In this document: positions 1 through 7,707 of the stretch, in pieces
Layout: the number at the start of each line of letters is the position of its first letter
Position numbering within the stretch: position 1 is the first letter of the stretch
Assembly (NCBI GenBank): GCA_012838425.1
Contig: DUPG01000014.1
Coordinates: forward strand, 129,541 to 193,540
DNA from: Clostridiales bacterium
GTDB lineage: Bacteria > Bacillota > Clostridia > Christensenellales > CAG-138
Length of the DNA: 64,000 nt
Reading direction: 5' to 3'
Notes under the pieces: model-generated
Told to the model about the DNA's origin: nothing
The model's input: the letters and a program-made list of their open reading frames with translations, nothing else
Databases searched by the model: none
Position numbers and translations under genes: made by a program

Positions 1-1393
1 TCAAGCCCGCTTCGCACTTCACGCTTTCCAATGAAGCACATTCGGCAAACGCTTCACTGGGTATTATGCGCAGACTGCTTGGTATGCGCACCTCCTTCAA
101 TCCTGTGCATGAATAAAAAGCTCTTTTCTCCATGATTTGCACATCGGTTAGTTGAAGCTCGCACAACGCGATGCAGCCCGAAAACGCTTCTTCACCAATC
201 TCTGTTAACGATTCGGGCAGCAACACTTTTTTAAGCGAAGCGCAGTTAAAAAACGCGTGCTTTGATATTATTTTTAGCTTTTTATTGATAACAATATTGC
301 TTAGCGAAGTGCAATTCGAAAAAACGCCCTCTTCAAGTATTTTCAGGCTGTCCGGCAATGTGACGGACACCATGCCGGTACAGCTACTAAATGCCTCTGC
401 GCCAATATGCTCAACAGCATAGGGCAGTACTAAGTTCTTAATTCCTACGCAGTTGTAAAACGCGCTCTTGCCTATATGCTCTAAGTTGTTAGGCAGAGAG
501 CAGTTCGCCAATGATACGCAGTTAGAGAAAGCATTTTCGCCAATGCTGATAAGAGTTTCGGGCAAAAACAGGCAGGTCAGCGCGCTGCAATCAGAAAACG
601 CGCCATTCTTTATAGAGGTAATGCCCCAAGGCAGAGATATAGAATTCAGCGATACGCAGCCGCTGAACATATACTCGCTTATTTCTAAGAGAGTTTTCGG
701 AAGCTCAACGATAGTCAAGGCCAAGCAGCCGCTGAATGTGTTTTTTCCGATGGTTATTAGCGAGTCAGGTAATACGACCTTTTTCAATGCCTTGTTGTTA
801 GCAAATGCGTGTGCGCCCAATACAGCTACATTATCCGATAAAGTAAGAGATTCCAATGAAATGCAGTTTGAAAACGCGCCCTTTGAAACAGTTGTGCTGT
901 CAATTATTAAGGTTTTTAGGTTTTCACAGCCGGAAAATGCGTATTCGCCTATGCAGTTTGAGCATACCTTTGCGTATGTCAGCTTGCTGCAGGCTAAAAA
1001 CGCGTACTTTCCTATGGTTGTTATATGCTTAGGTATTTCAAGCTCCTCAAATGCGCAGCCCTTGAATGCCCTGTCGCCAATAATTGAAAGGGTTTTGGGA
1101 AAGTTTATTTTGCGCAGGCTTTTGCAGTCTAAGAAAGCGAATTTGCCTATATAAACTAAGCTATCGGGCAGGGCTACGCTCTCAAGGTTCTCGCAGCCCA
1201 AAAACGCTTTGTCCTCTATTCCGGTAACGCCCTCAGGTATTTTTACGCGCTTAATATATTCGCACTTTTCAAACGCGCGATAGCCGATAGTAGTAACGCC
1301 ATATGGAATCTCAACTTCCTCGTCTCTGCCATAGTAGCGTTCCAAAACACCTTGCTTGTTAATCGCAAACAGCTTATCAGATAAGTCGAGCAT
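1..1393 (-). CDS. BspA-like leucine-rich-repeat protein, 3' end outside window
   Basis: Open for 464 codons from an ATG at 1393 to the window edge, with no in-frame stop. The product is almost entirely 23-residue LRR_5/BspA (TpLRR) repeats of the form GAFxxCxxLxxVxLPxSLxxIG, beginning after a short non-repetitive head (MLDLSDKLFAINKQG). Family members are surface or secreted binding proteins, but no signal peptide is visible at this start, which has a good AGGAGG 4-7 nt upstream. The repeats make the opposite strand look falsely open. The C-terminus, which could carry an anchor or dockerin, lies beyond position 1. Ligand and cellular location cannot be read from the sequence. Confidence 0.88.
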   Translation of the reverse strand, partial: MLDLSDKLFAINKQGVLERYYGRDEEVEIPYGVTTIGYRAFEKCEYIKRVKIPEGVTGIEDKAFLGCENLESVALPDSLVYIGKFAFLDCKSLRKINFPKTLSIIGDRAFKGCAFEELEIPKHITTIGKYAFLACSKLTYAKVCSNCIGEYAFSGCENLKTLIIDSTTVSKGAFSNCISLESLTLSDNVAVLGAHAFANNKALKKVVLPDSLITIGKNTFSGCLALTIVELPKTLLEISEYMFSGCVSLNSISLPWGITSIKNGAFSDCSALTCLFLPETLISIGENAFSNCVSLANCSLPNNLEHIGKSAFYNCVGIKNLVLPYAVEHIGAEAFSSCTGMVSVTLPDSLKILEEGVFSNCTSLSNIVINKKLKIISKHAFFNCASLKKVLLPESLTEIGEEAFSGCIALCELQLTDVQIMEKRAFYSCTGLKEVRIPSSLRIIPSEAFAECASLESVKCEAGL

Positions 1394-1420
1394 TGCTCCT
1401 CCTGCAAACTTATTGCAATT

Positions 1421-1449
1421 ATTATATTATATCTGTTACTAAATGTAAA
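1421..1449 (-). promoter_or_regulatory. Promoter for the LRR gene
   Basis: On the minus strand, TTTACA (1449-1444), a 17-nt spacer and TATAAT (1426-1421) form a near-consensus vegetative promoter, giving a leader of roughly 20 nt before the ATG at 1393. Confidence 0.65.
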
Positions 1450-1458
1450 CAAAGGTTG

Positions 1459-1488
1459 TTGGAAAGCCACCCAAAAATGTATTATAAT
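1459..1488 (+). promoter_or_regulatory. Promoter for the nucleotidyltransferase operon
   Basis: TTGGAA (1459-1464), 18-nt spacer, TATAAT (1483-1488) on the plus strand, about 40 nt upstream of the ATG at 1532. It is divergent from the LRR promoter. Confidence 0.55.
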
Positions 1489-1531
1489 GATGAAAGGGCA
1501 TTTGCCCCAAGCATTATATTAGGAGCATGAA

Positions 1532-2455
1532 ATGACTAACATTAAATTACCTAAATTAGTGATAATGGCGGCGGGCATGGGCAGCCGTTTCGGCGGCTTG
1601 AAGCAGATTACTCCCATGGACGATTTTGGGCACCTTCTTATAGATTTTTCAATCTACGATGCGATACAAGCAGGCTTTAAGGACATTGTGTTTATAATAA
1701 AGCACGAAATTGAAGCCGATTTCAGAGCCGCAATAGGCAACAGAATTGAAAAGGCAGCCAATGTAAGCTATGTTTTTCAAGAGCTTGATATGCTGCCTAA
1801 GGGCTTCACGGTTCCAGAGGGCAGGGTAAAGCCGTGGGGTACATCACACGCTATACTTTGCTGTAAAGATGTGTTGGGCGACAGCAGCTTCGTTCCCCTG
1901 AACGCAGATGATTTTTACGGCAGAAACGCATTTGCGATTGCGTTTAACTTCCTTATGAATAACCATAACACAAACGAGCATTGCGTAATAGGCTATCCTA
2001 TTGAATCAACTCTTACAAAGCATGGTCATGTGTCGCGCGGGGTCTGCGAAATAGACGAAAACGATAATCTCATCGACATAAGAGAGCGCACAAAAATCAA
2101 GCTGATTGACGGTAACGCGGCATACACAGAGGACGAGGCAACATATCACAAAATCCCCGAGGGCAGCATGGTTTCTATGAATATGTGGGGCTTTAATTCG
2201 GGTATGCTAAATGAGCTGGAGGAGAGCTTCCCCAAGTTCTTGGCTGAGAATATCGCAAAGAATCCGCTGAAATGCGAGGACTACTTGCCCGAAGCCGTAA
2301 GACGCGCGGTTACGGCAGGGCGCGCACAGGTTAAGGTAATAAGAACGCCTGACCGCTGGCATGGCGTTACATACGCAGAGGACAGACCGGCGCTTATGCA
2401 GGCAATAGCAGAGTATAAAGCAGCAGGGATTTACCCCGAAAAGCTATGGGAGTAG
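1532..2455 (+). CDS. Sugar-phosphate nucleotidyltransferase family protein
   Basis: 307 aa. The N-terminus shows the NTP_transferase signature LVIMAAGMGSRFGGLKQ, with the GxGxRxxxxxK nucleotide-binding loop, followed by a Rossmann-like alternation and an NADDFYG segment that supplies the metal-binding aspartate. The family transfers NMP from an NTP to a sugar phosphate or a similar phosphorylated substrate; the actual substrate is not readable. It lacks a left-handed beta-helix acyltransferase tail. The start is fixed by AGGAG at 1521-1525. An ABC exporter pair follows after 15 nt, so co-transcription is likely, but a functional link is not evident. Confidence 0.85.
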   Translation: MTNIKLPKLVIMAAGMGSRFGGLKQITPMDDFGHLLIDFSIYDAIQAGFKDIVFIIKHEIEADFRAAIGNRIEKAANVSYVFQELDMLPKGFTVPEGRVKPWGTSHAILCCKDVLGDSSFVPLNADDFYGRNAFAIAFNFLMNNHNTNEHCVIGYPIESTLTKHGHVSRGVCEIDENDNLIDIRERTKIKLIDGNAAYTEDEATYHKIPEGSMVSMNMWGFNSGMLNELEESFPKFLAENIAKNPLKCEDYLPEAVRRAVTAGRAQVKVIRTPDRWHGVTYAEDRPALMQAIAEYKAAGIYPEKLWE

Positions 2456-2470
2456 CGGAACGGAGCTAAT

Positions 2471-3355
2471 ATGAGCATAATTGAAATTAAAGGCTTAACA
2501 AGAGATTACGGAAAAGGGCGCGGAGTGTTCGACCTGTCTTTTTCGATAGAGGAGGGCGAGGTTTTCGGCTTTCTCGGGCCAAATGGTGCGGGCAAAACCA
2601 CAACCATAAGGCACATAATGGGTTTTTTGAAGCCCGAAAAGGGCAGCTGCTCCATACATGGCTTAGATTGCTGGAGGGACAGCGCATCAATTCAGCAAAG
2701 CGTAGGCTATATTCCCGGTGAAATAGCTTTCTTTGATGATATGACGGGTTCGGAGTTTCTGAGCTTCTTGGCAAGGTATAGAAAGACTAAATCTAATGGC
2801 CGTATGCAAGAGCTGCTTGACAGGTTCGAATTATACCCTAAGTCAAAAATCAGGAAAATGAGCAAGGGCATGAAGCAGAAGGTAGGTATAGTGGCGGCTT
2901 TTATGCACGACCCGAGCGTACTTATATTAGACGAGCCCACAAGCGGTCTTGACCCTTTAATGCAGAACAGGTTTGTTGAGCTTATTTTGCAGGAGAAAGC
3001 AAGAGGAAAGACAATATTGATGTCCTCACATATATTTGAGGAGGTTGAGCGCACCTGTCATCGCGTGGCGATAATTAAGCAAGGCAGGCTTGTAGCGACA
3101 GATTCGGTAGATGCGTTGAAGGCGGCACAAGTCAAAAAATATGTGATAACACTTGAAAATGAAGAGTCTGCGGCCGCTTTTGTGAATGAGGGGTTAAATA
3201 TTGCTTCTGTTTCGCAAAACAGTGTAACCGTTATAGTTCAAAACGATATAAAGGAGCTTATAGCGGTAATGAATCGCTATCCCGTAACTAATATATCTGC
3301 ACCGCACCAAAGCCTTGAAGAAGTATTTATGCAGTATTATGGGGGTAATATATGA
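2471..3355 (+). CDS. ABC transporter ATP-binding protein
   Basis: 294 aa. Walker A is GPNGAGKTT, the signature region is KMSKGMKQKVG, and Walker B is LILDEPTSGLD, followed by the H-loop SSHIFEEVE. The first about 220 residues are the ATPase domain of the CcmA/DRR family; the last 70 form a C-terminal accessory domain typical of ABC-2 exporters. It acts on the cytoplasmic face of the membrane and pairs with the permease whose start overlaps its stop by 4 nt. Substrate unknown; small peptides, lipids and drugs are all transported by this family. Confidence 0.93.
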   Translation: MSIIEIKGLTRDYGKGRGVFDLSFSIEEGEVFGFLGPNGAGKTTTIRHIMGFLKPEKGSCSIHGLDCWRDSASIQQSVGYIPGEIAFFDDMTGSEFLSFLARYRKTKSNGRMQELLDRFELYPKSKIRKMSKGMKQKVGIVAAFMHDPSVLILDEPTSGLDPLMQNRFVELILQEKARGKTILMSSHIFEEVERTCHRVAIIKQGRLVATDSVDALKAAQVKKYVITLENEESAAAFVNEGLNIASVSQNSVTVIVQNDIKELIAVMNRYPVTNISAPHQSLEEVFMQYYGGNI

Positions 3356-4152
3356 TTAACTTCACACTATACAAGCGCGGCATGCAGGGAAGCTGGAAAA
3401 CGCTTCTAATATTCGCGGCAGTGCTGGCTATGTACTTTGCAATAATTATATCAATGTTTAATCCCGAGATAGGCAGCGCGTTAGAAGAGTTCGCAAAGGC
3501 TATGCCCGAGCTAATGGCTATGGTGGGTATGACTCCTGCATCAGCAGAGCTTATAAGCTTTATGTCCGCGTATCTGTATGGCTTTATAATGCTTGTGTTC
3601 CCCATGATATTTTCAATTATCATAGCTAACAAGCTAATTGCGAGCCATGTTGACAAGGGCTCTATGACCTACTTGGTCGCGGCGCCGGTAAAGCGCAGCA
3701 CAGTTGTATTTACGCAGATGAAGGTGCTATGCACAGGGCTGTTTGCGCTGGTGCTGTTCGCAACGGTATTAGGAATCGTCGTCTGTGAAATCTCATTCCC
3801 GGGCGAGCTGGATATTGTGCGGTTCGCGCTTCTGAATGCAGGCGTGCTGTGCTTGCAGCTATTCATAAGCGGAATATGCTTTCTGGCATCATGTGTTTTC
3901 AATGAAAGCAAGTATGCGGTAAGCGCAGGGGCGGGAATTCCGGCATTGGCGTTTATTATACAGATGCTTGCGAACGCGGGGCAGGATTTAGAGAAGTTCA
4001 AGTATGCAACTTTCTTTACGCTGTTTAATCCCGACGGAATAATAGCCGGCGAAGCAAGCGCATACTTGGGTATGGCAATATTGCTTGTCGGCGCGATTGC
4101 GTTATTTGCTTTGTCTATAATCGTGTTTTCAAGAAAGGACCTGCACATATAG
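3352..4152 (+). CDS. ABC-2 type transporter permease
   Basis: 266 aa with about six hydrophobic segments (first near residues 15-35, last near 240-262), in the arrangement of ABC-2 exporters. A long extracytoplasmic loop after the first helix (containing FNPEIGSALEEFAKAMPELM) is typical of the DRR/NatB-like branch. The ATG overlaps the ATPase stop (ATGA type), implying translational coupling. It forms the membrane half of the exporter encoded with the preceding gene. Substrate unknown. Confidence 0.9.
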   Translation: MINFTLYKRGMQGSWKTLLIFAAVLAMYFAIIISMFNPEIGSALEEFAKAMPELMAMVGMTPASAELISFMSAYLYGFIMLVFPMIFSIIIANKLIASHVDKGSMTYLVAAPVKRSTVVFTQMKVLCTGLFALVLFATVLGIVVCEISFPGELDIVRFALLNAGVLCLQLFISGICFLASCVFNESKYAVSAGAGIPALAFIIQMLANAGQDLEKFKYATFFTLFNPDGIIAGEASAYLGMAILLVGAIALFALSIIVFSRKDLHI

Positions 4153-4156
4153 CGTT

Positions 4157-4173
4157 AATATGCTTAGCATATT
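4157..4173. repeat. Perfect inverted repeat downstream of the permease
   Basis: AATATGC-TTA-GCATATT, 7-bp arms with a 3-nt centre and outer GCG/CGC that could extend it. It abuts the -35 of the nadD promoter. It has no U-tract, so an operator or processing hairpin is as likely as a terminator. Confidence 0.5.
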
Positions 4174-4201
4174 GCGCAACAGTATGTTTTCGTTATATAA
4201 T
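4172..4201 (+). promoter_or_regulatory. Promoter upstream of the nadD-yqeK fusion
   Basis: TTGCGC (4172-4177), 18-nt spacer, TATAAT (4196-4201), about 44 nt before the ATG at 4245. Confidence 0.5.
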
Positions 4202-4244
4202 TCTGTATCCAAGGTGTATTGGATAGCATATTGAAAGGATAATT

Positions 4245-5417
4245 ATGCACATCGGCGTATTCGGAGGTACATTTAACCCCATACATTATGGGCATTTGCG
4301 CACAGCAAAAAGAGTTACGCGTACATATTCTTTGGATTTGTGCCTGCTCATGGTAGCGAACAGCCCTCCCGACAAGAATATGCAGTATGGCATACTGCCC
4401 TCACAGCGCTATGAAATGGCGGCGCGCGCGCTGAACGAATTGCCAAGCTATTCGAACATACAGGTATCCGATTTAGAGCTGCTTCGTGGCGGCACAAGCT
4501 ATACATATGATACGGTAGTCGAGCTTAAAGCTAAGTACAACAACCCCCGCATAAGTCTTATAATAGGTGCGGACAGGCTATTCGACATACATACTTGGCA
4601 CAGGGCGGAAGAGCTGCTGAAACAGGTCAGCTTAATAGTTATACGCAGAAAGGGCTTTGGCACGACGCCTGAGCTATTCGCCCGTGCGGAATGGCTTAGG
4701 CAGGAGTACGGTACAAGCGTGTCGATACCCGACTTTACAGGGCCTGCTATTTCCTCCACTCAGATAAGGGAGTATGTATATAACGCAAAGCCAATATCCG
4801 AGCTGCTCCCCTATAATGCCGAGCGTTACATATACGAGCACGCGCTATACCAGCCCGACTACATAAAAGAAATAGAAGAAGATCTGAGGTCAAGGCTTAG
4901 CCATAAACGCTTTGTGCATTCGGTAAGCACTATGCGCTGCGCAATAGCGTTGGCGGATAAATACGGCGCAGACGCGGATAAATGCAGGTTAGCCGCACTT
5001 TTGCACGATTGCGAAAAGGTAAGCGGTGCGGATTACTTAGCGCTTGCCAAGCAATACGGCTTAGAGCCCGACGAATATGAGCTTGAGCACAGAGGGCTGT
5101 TGCACGCGAAAATTGGCGCGTATATGGCAAGAGTGCGTTACGGTATAACCGATGAAGAAGTTTTGCGCGCTATACAGTCGCACACGTTGTGCCGCAAGGG
5201 TATGTCTGTCGTGGAGAAGATAGTCTATATTGCCGACAAAATAGAGGCGGACCGCGACTTTTTAGGCGTAGAGGGCTTGCGCATGGCAGCAAAGCGCAGT
5301 TTGAAAGAGGGAATGTTAGCGTGCTTAGACTTTACAATAAACAGTATAAAGCATTCAAACAAAAGCCTGCACCCGAATACTATTGAGGCAAGGGATTACA
5401 TAATAAATAACGAGTAG
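4245..5417 (+). CDS. nadD: NadD-YqeK fusion: nicotinate-nucleotide adenylyltransferase plus HD-domain Ap4A hydrolase
   Basis: 390 aa, about the sum of the two usual proteins. Residues 1-200 are NadD: GGTFNPIHYGH with the HxGH motif at 14-17, and ISSTQIR near 169-175. It would adenylate nicotinate mononucleotide in NAD synthesis. Residues about 205-385 are a YqeK-type HD domain, with His225, His254-Asp255 (LLHDCEK) and later HTL and DKIE segments. YqeK proteins of this family hydrolyse diadenosine tetraphosphate symmetrically. In many Firmicutes the two are adjacent separate genes followed by an LCP gene and rsfS; here they are one ORF, with rsfS 11 nt downstream. Confidence 0.93.
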   Translation: MHIGVFGGTFNPIHYGHLRTAKRVTRTYSLDLCLLMVANSPPDKNMQYGILPSQRYEMAARALNELPSYSNIQVSDLELLRGGTSYTYDTVVELKAKYNNPRISLIIGADRLFDIHTWHRAEELLKQVSLIVIRRKGFGTTPELFARAEWLRQEYGTSVSIPDFTGPAISSTQIREYVYNAKPISELLPYNAERYIYEHALYQPDYIKEIEEDLRSRLSHKRFVHSVSTMRCAIALADKYGADADKCRLAALLHDCEKVSGADYLALAKQYGLEPDEYELEHRGLLHAKIGAYMARVRYGITDEEVLRAIQSHTLCRKGMSVVEKIVYIADKIEADRDFLGVEGLRMAAKRSLKEGMLACLDFTINSIKHSNKSLHPNTIEARDYIINNE

Positions 5418-5428
5418 ATGGAGGTTTT

Positions 5429-5788
5429 ATGAAAGCAGTAAACGAGGCAATTTTAGAACAGGCAAAGGCTATTGAAGCAATATTAGATGAAAAGGGCGCT
5501 AATGACTTATTGCTTCTGCATGTTGGCGACAAAACCATTATTGCCGACTATTTCGTGGTATGCAGCGGCAACAATCCCACCCATGTAAAAGCGCTGTGCG
5601 ATCATTTGGAGGAGCATTTGCCCCAGCTGAAGCTGCCATTGCTCAGAGTTGACGGCTATGAGCAGGGCAGATGGATTGTGTGCGATCTTGGCTCAATATT
5701 AGTGCATATTTTCCACCCCGAAGAGCGCGTTTATTATAACATAGAAAGGCTTTGGAAAGAGGAAAGCGCAGACGCTGAAATGCAATAA
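5429..5788 (+). CDS. rsfS: Ribosome silencing factor RsfS (Iojap/YbeB)
   Basis: 119 aa covering the whole RsfS family domain, with the typical core ADYFVVCSGNNPTHVKAL and a WIVCDLGSILVHIF segment near the C-terminus. RsfS binds ribosomal protein uL14 and blocks subunit joining under nutrient limitation. ATG preceded by GGAGG. It follows the NadD-YqeK fusion by 11 nt, the conserved order in Firmicutes. Confidence 0.95.
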   Translation: MKAVNEAILEQAKAIEAILDEKGANDLLLLHVGDKTIIADYFVVCSGNNPTHVKALCDHLEEHLPQLKLPLLRVDGYEQGRWIVCDLGSILVHIFHPEERVYYNIERLWKEESADAEMQ

Positions 5789-5816
5789 CCGCAAAGCGTA
5801 ATAATTATTGTGCGGT
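5788..5816. terminator. Possible bidirectional hairpin between rsfS and the LCP gene
   Basis: ACCGCA (5788-5793) pairs with TGCGGT (5811-5816) around an A/T-rich, partly self-complementary loop, between two convergent stop codons. There is no clear U-tract, so it is weak as an intrinsic terminator. Confidence 0.35.
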
Positions 5817-5834
5817 ATCTGCTTCTACCTGTTT

Positions 5835-6833
5835 TCAGCCGCTTATATGCGATTCCGTTCCATAGATAAACTCGTCTAAGGCAATAGCGTTTTTCTCAAT
5901 ATCGCCGAACAACGCTAACCTGCCGTTCAGCTTGTTTATTCTGTACTCTTTTTCTATGGGCAGCATAATGAATTCGATTTCGTTTACCTGCTCCAATGCG
6001 GCGGTTGACAGCTCATATATGGCTGTCAGCGGAATATTCGTAGAAATCCTGCTGTTCTTATTTGTGATAATGCTATACATAGTGTAAAGCATAGTTCGCG
6101 ACTTGATTCTTTCAATGCAGGCATCGACTATTTCATTGCTTTTTGAATTGTCAATATCAAGCTCAAGTAACTGAACCACCTGCTCGAATGTTAAATTATG
6201 CTTTCCGCTGCGCTCGGGCAGGGGATTGCTTATCCTTTGGTTTAATAGCTGCACCTCATCTTTTGTAAGGCTTACGCGCACAGTGCCGAGTCGGTTCAGG
6301 TTGCTGCACAGCTTATCAAAGTCCACAAACGCGTAACGCTGAATATCCAAGCCGTAGCAGTAGTTTAGCGCGTTCACTGCGCCGCCTATGCCTAAGTACC
6401 TATACACATCCGCAAGTCTTTGATGCTCATAGCCTTGAGTCAGCACAACTAAGCTTCCCGGAATAGCAATCAGCTTGATTTTTCGCGTTTCCTTGTTAAA
6501 TGAGAGAATAGAAAAGTTGCAATCGTACTGCAAGCTGTCCGCTAACAGCAGATAGTTTGCTATTTTGTCCGAATTTGCGCTTTTGCGGTAAATATACTGC
6601 TTTTTTAGCCCCTTAATCTGTGATAGGTCTATCGTTTCGTTCCGGCTGCTTTCCCAATTTACGCTGCGCTGCTTTATTACCGGAAAGGTGTCGTCGCCGT
6701 CAACTATTCTCACTTCGCTTTTTATTGAGTTAAAAAATCTATAGCCCAAGAATCCTGCTGCTATTAAAGCAGTAATAAGCACAAAATGTATCAAAAGCGC
6801 AAACGCAACTATTATGTTCTCAGCCCTTTTCAT
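5835..6833 (-). CDS. Divergent LytR-CpsA-Psr (LCP) family protein with lost active-site residues
   Basis: 332 aa. One N-terminal membrane helix (about 7-30) precedes an extracellular domain matching the LCP fold: a NYLLLADS strand, FSILSFNKETRKIKLIAIP, a YRYLGIGGAVNALNYCYGLD helix, YAFVDFDKL and GKHNLTFEQV. LCP enzymes attach wall polymers to peptidoglycan. Here the family's IPRD motif reads IPGS (124-127), and the RxR and D-R-x-x-RQ elements after the LTFEQ segment are not recognisable, so catalysis is doubtful. In related genomes an LCP gene lies between yqeK and rsfS; this one sits just after rsfS on the opposite strand, as if inverted. SD AGGAGG before the ATG. Confidence 0.8.
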   Translation of the reverse strand: MKRAENIIVAFALLIHFVLITALIAAGFLGYRFFNSIKSEVRIVDGDDTFPVIKQRSVNWESSRNETIDLSQIKGLKKQYIYRKSANSDKIANYLLLADSLQYDCNFSILSFNKETRKIKLIAIPGSLVVLTQGYEHQRLADVYRYLGIGGAVNALNYCYGLDIQRYAFVDFDKLCSNLNRLGTVRVSLTKDEVQLLNQRISNPLPERSGKHNLTFEQVVQLLELDIDNSKSNEIVDACIERIKSRTMLYTMYSIITNKNSRISTNIPLTAIYELSTAALEQVNEIEFIMLPIEKEYRINKLNGRLALFGDIEKNAIALDEFIYGTESHISG

Positions 6834-6884
6834 GCTTTCCTCCTTTTTTTATCTATTATTGACAGATTAAAGCCCTAAAATGTA

Positions 6885-6912
6885 TTGAAAGGGCGATAAA
6901 TTGTGCTATAAT
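6885..6912 (+). promoter_or_regulatory. Promoter for coaX
   Basis: TTGAAA (6885-6890), 16-nt spacer, TATAAT (6907-6912) with an upstream TG (extended -10). It supports the ATG at 6937 rather than the in-frame TTG at 6901, which would lie inside the promoter. Confidence 0.7.
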
Positions 6913-6936
6913 ACAGAAGTGCTGCGGAGGGGCAAT

Positions 6937-7707
6937 ATGTTATTAGCATTAGATATTGGAAACACGAATATTAAAACAGGTATTTTCAAGGATAACGAGC
7001 TTATACAGTCGTTCAGGCTTGATACGAATGTAAGGCGCACTGCCGACGAGTATGGCGTAATGCTGGCATCCTTCTTCAATCATATAGGCATACCAACAAG
7101 CAGCATTACGGGAATTATAATGTCGTCGGTCATACCTTCTATAAACTATACTATCGAGCATATGTGCAGGCTGTATTTCGGAATGGAGCCTTTGACAGTC
7201 AGCAGCGATATAAATATCGGCATAAAGAACTATTATGAGAATCCCAACAAGCTGGGTTCAGACAGAATCTGCAGCGCGGTAGCCGCAAACAAGCTGTATC
7301 GCGACGATTTAATAGTAATCGATTTCGGAACTGCAACAAGCTTTAATGTAATATCCAAAGAGGGCGACTTTTTGGGCGGCGTAATCTGCCCCGGCTTGAA
7401 GGTTTCAGCTGCTGCGTTGACTAATGAGGCGGCGCTATTGCCTAAGTTTGAGCTTGACCTGCCAGAAAAGGTAATAGGCACGAATACGGTTGACGCTATA
7501 CAAGCGGGCGTTATATTAGGCTATGTCGGTATGGTTGAATACCTTATAAAGCGCATAAATGAAGAGCGCGGCATTAAGCACAAGGTAATAGCGACAGGCG
7601 GCATGAGCAACCTTATAGCTTTAGAAACCGATATGATAGAGATTATAGACCCCATATTGACGCTTGAGGGCTTGTCAATAATAGCCCGCCTTAACGGCTT
7701 AGTCTGA
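6937..7707 (+). CDS. coaX: Type III pantothenate kinase
   Basis: 256 aa from the ATG at 6937, preceded by GGAGGGG at 6926-6932. The product opens with LLALDIGNTNIKTGIF (the ASKHA phosphate-1 motif DxGNT) and has LIVIDFGTATSFNVI (DxGTAxT) and GGVICPGL, typical of CoaX. It phosphorylates pantothenate in the first step of coenzyme A synthesis, independently of the CoaA type and insensitive to CoA feedback in characterised members. Its final 9 nt overlap the 3' end of convergent rmuC. Confidence 0.95.
   Translation: MLLALDIGNTNIKTGIFKDNELIQSFRLDTNVRRTADEYGVMLASFFNHIGIPTSSITGIIMSSVIPSINYTIEHMCRLYFGMEPLTVSSDINIGIKNYYENPNKLGSDRICSAVAANKLYRDDLIVIDFGTATSFNVISKEGDFLGGVICPGLKVSAAALTNEAALLPKFELDLPEKVIGTNTVDAIQAGVILGYVGMVEYLIKRINEERGIKHKVIATGGMSNLIALETDMIEIIDPILTLEGLSIIARLNGLV

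Noticed and set aside
171-1154. Two plus-strand open frames opposite the LRR gene
   Set aside because: They are antisense shadows of the 23-residue repeats; the minus frame is continuously open and encodes recognisable LRR_5 repeats.
6901-6936. TTG start extending coaX by 12 codons
   Set aside because: It lies inside the extended -10 promoter; the ATG at 6937 has a strong SD and begins the canonical DxGNT motif.
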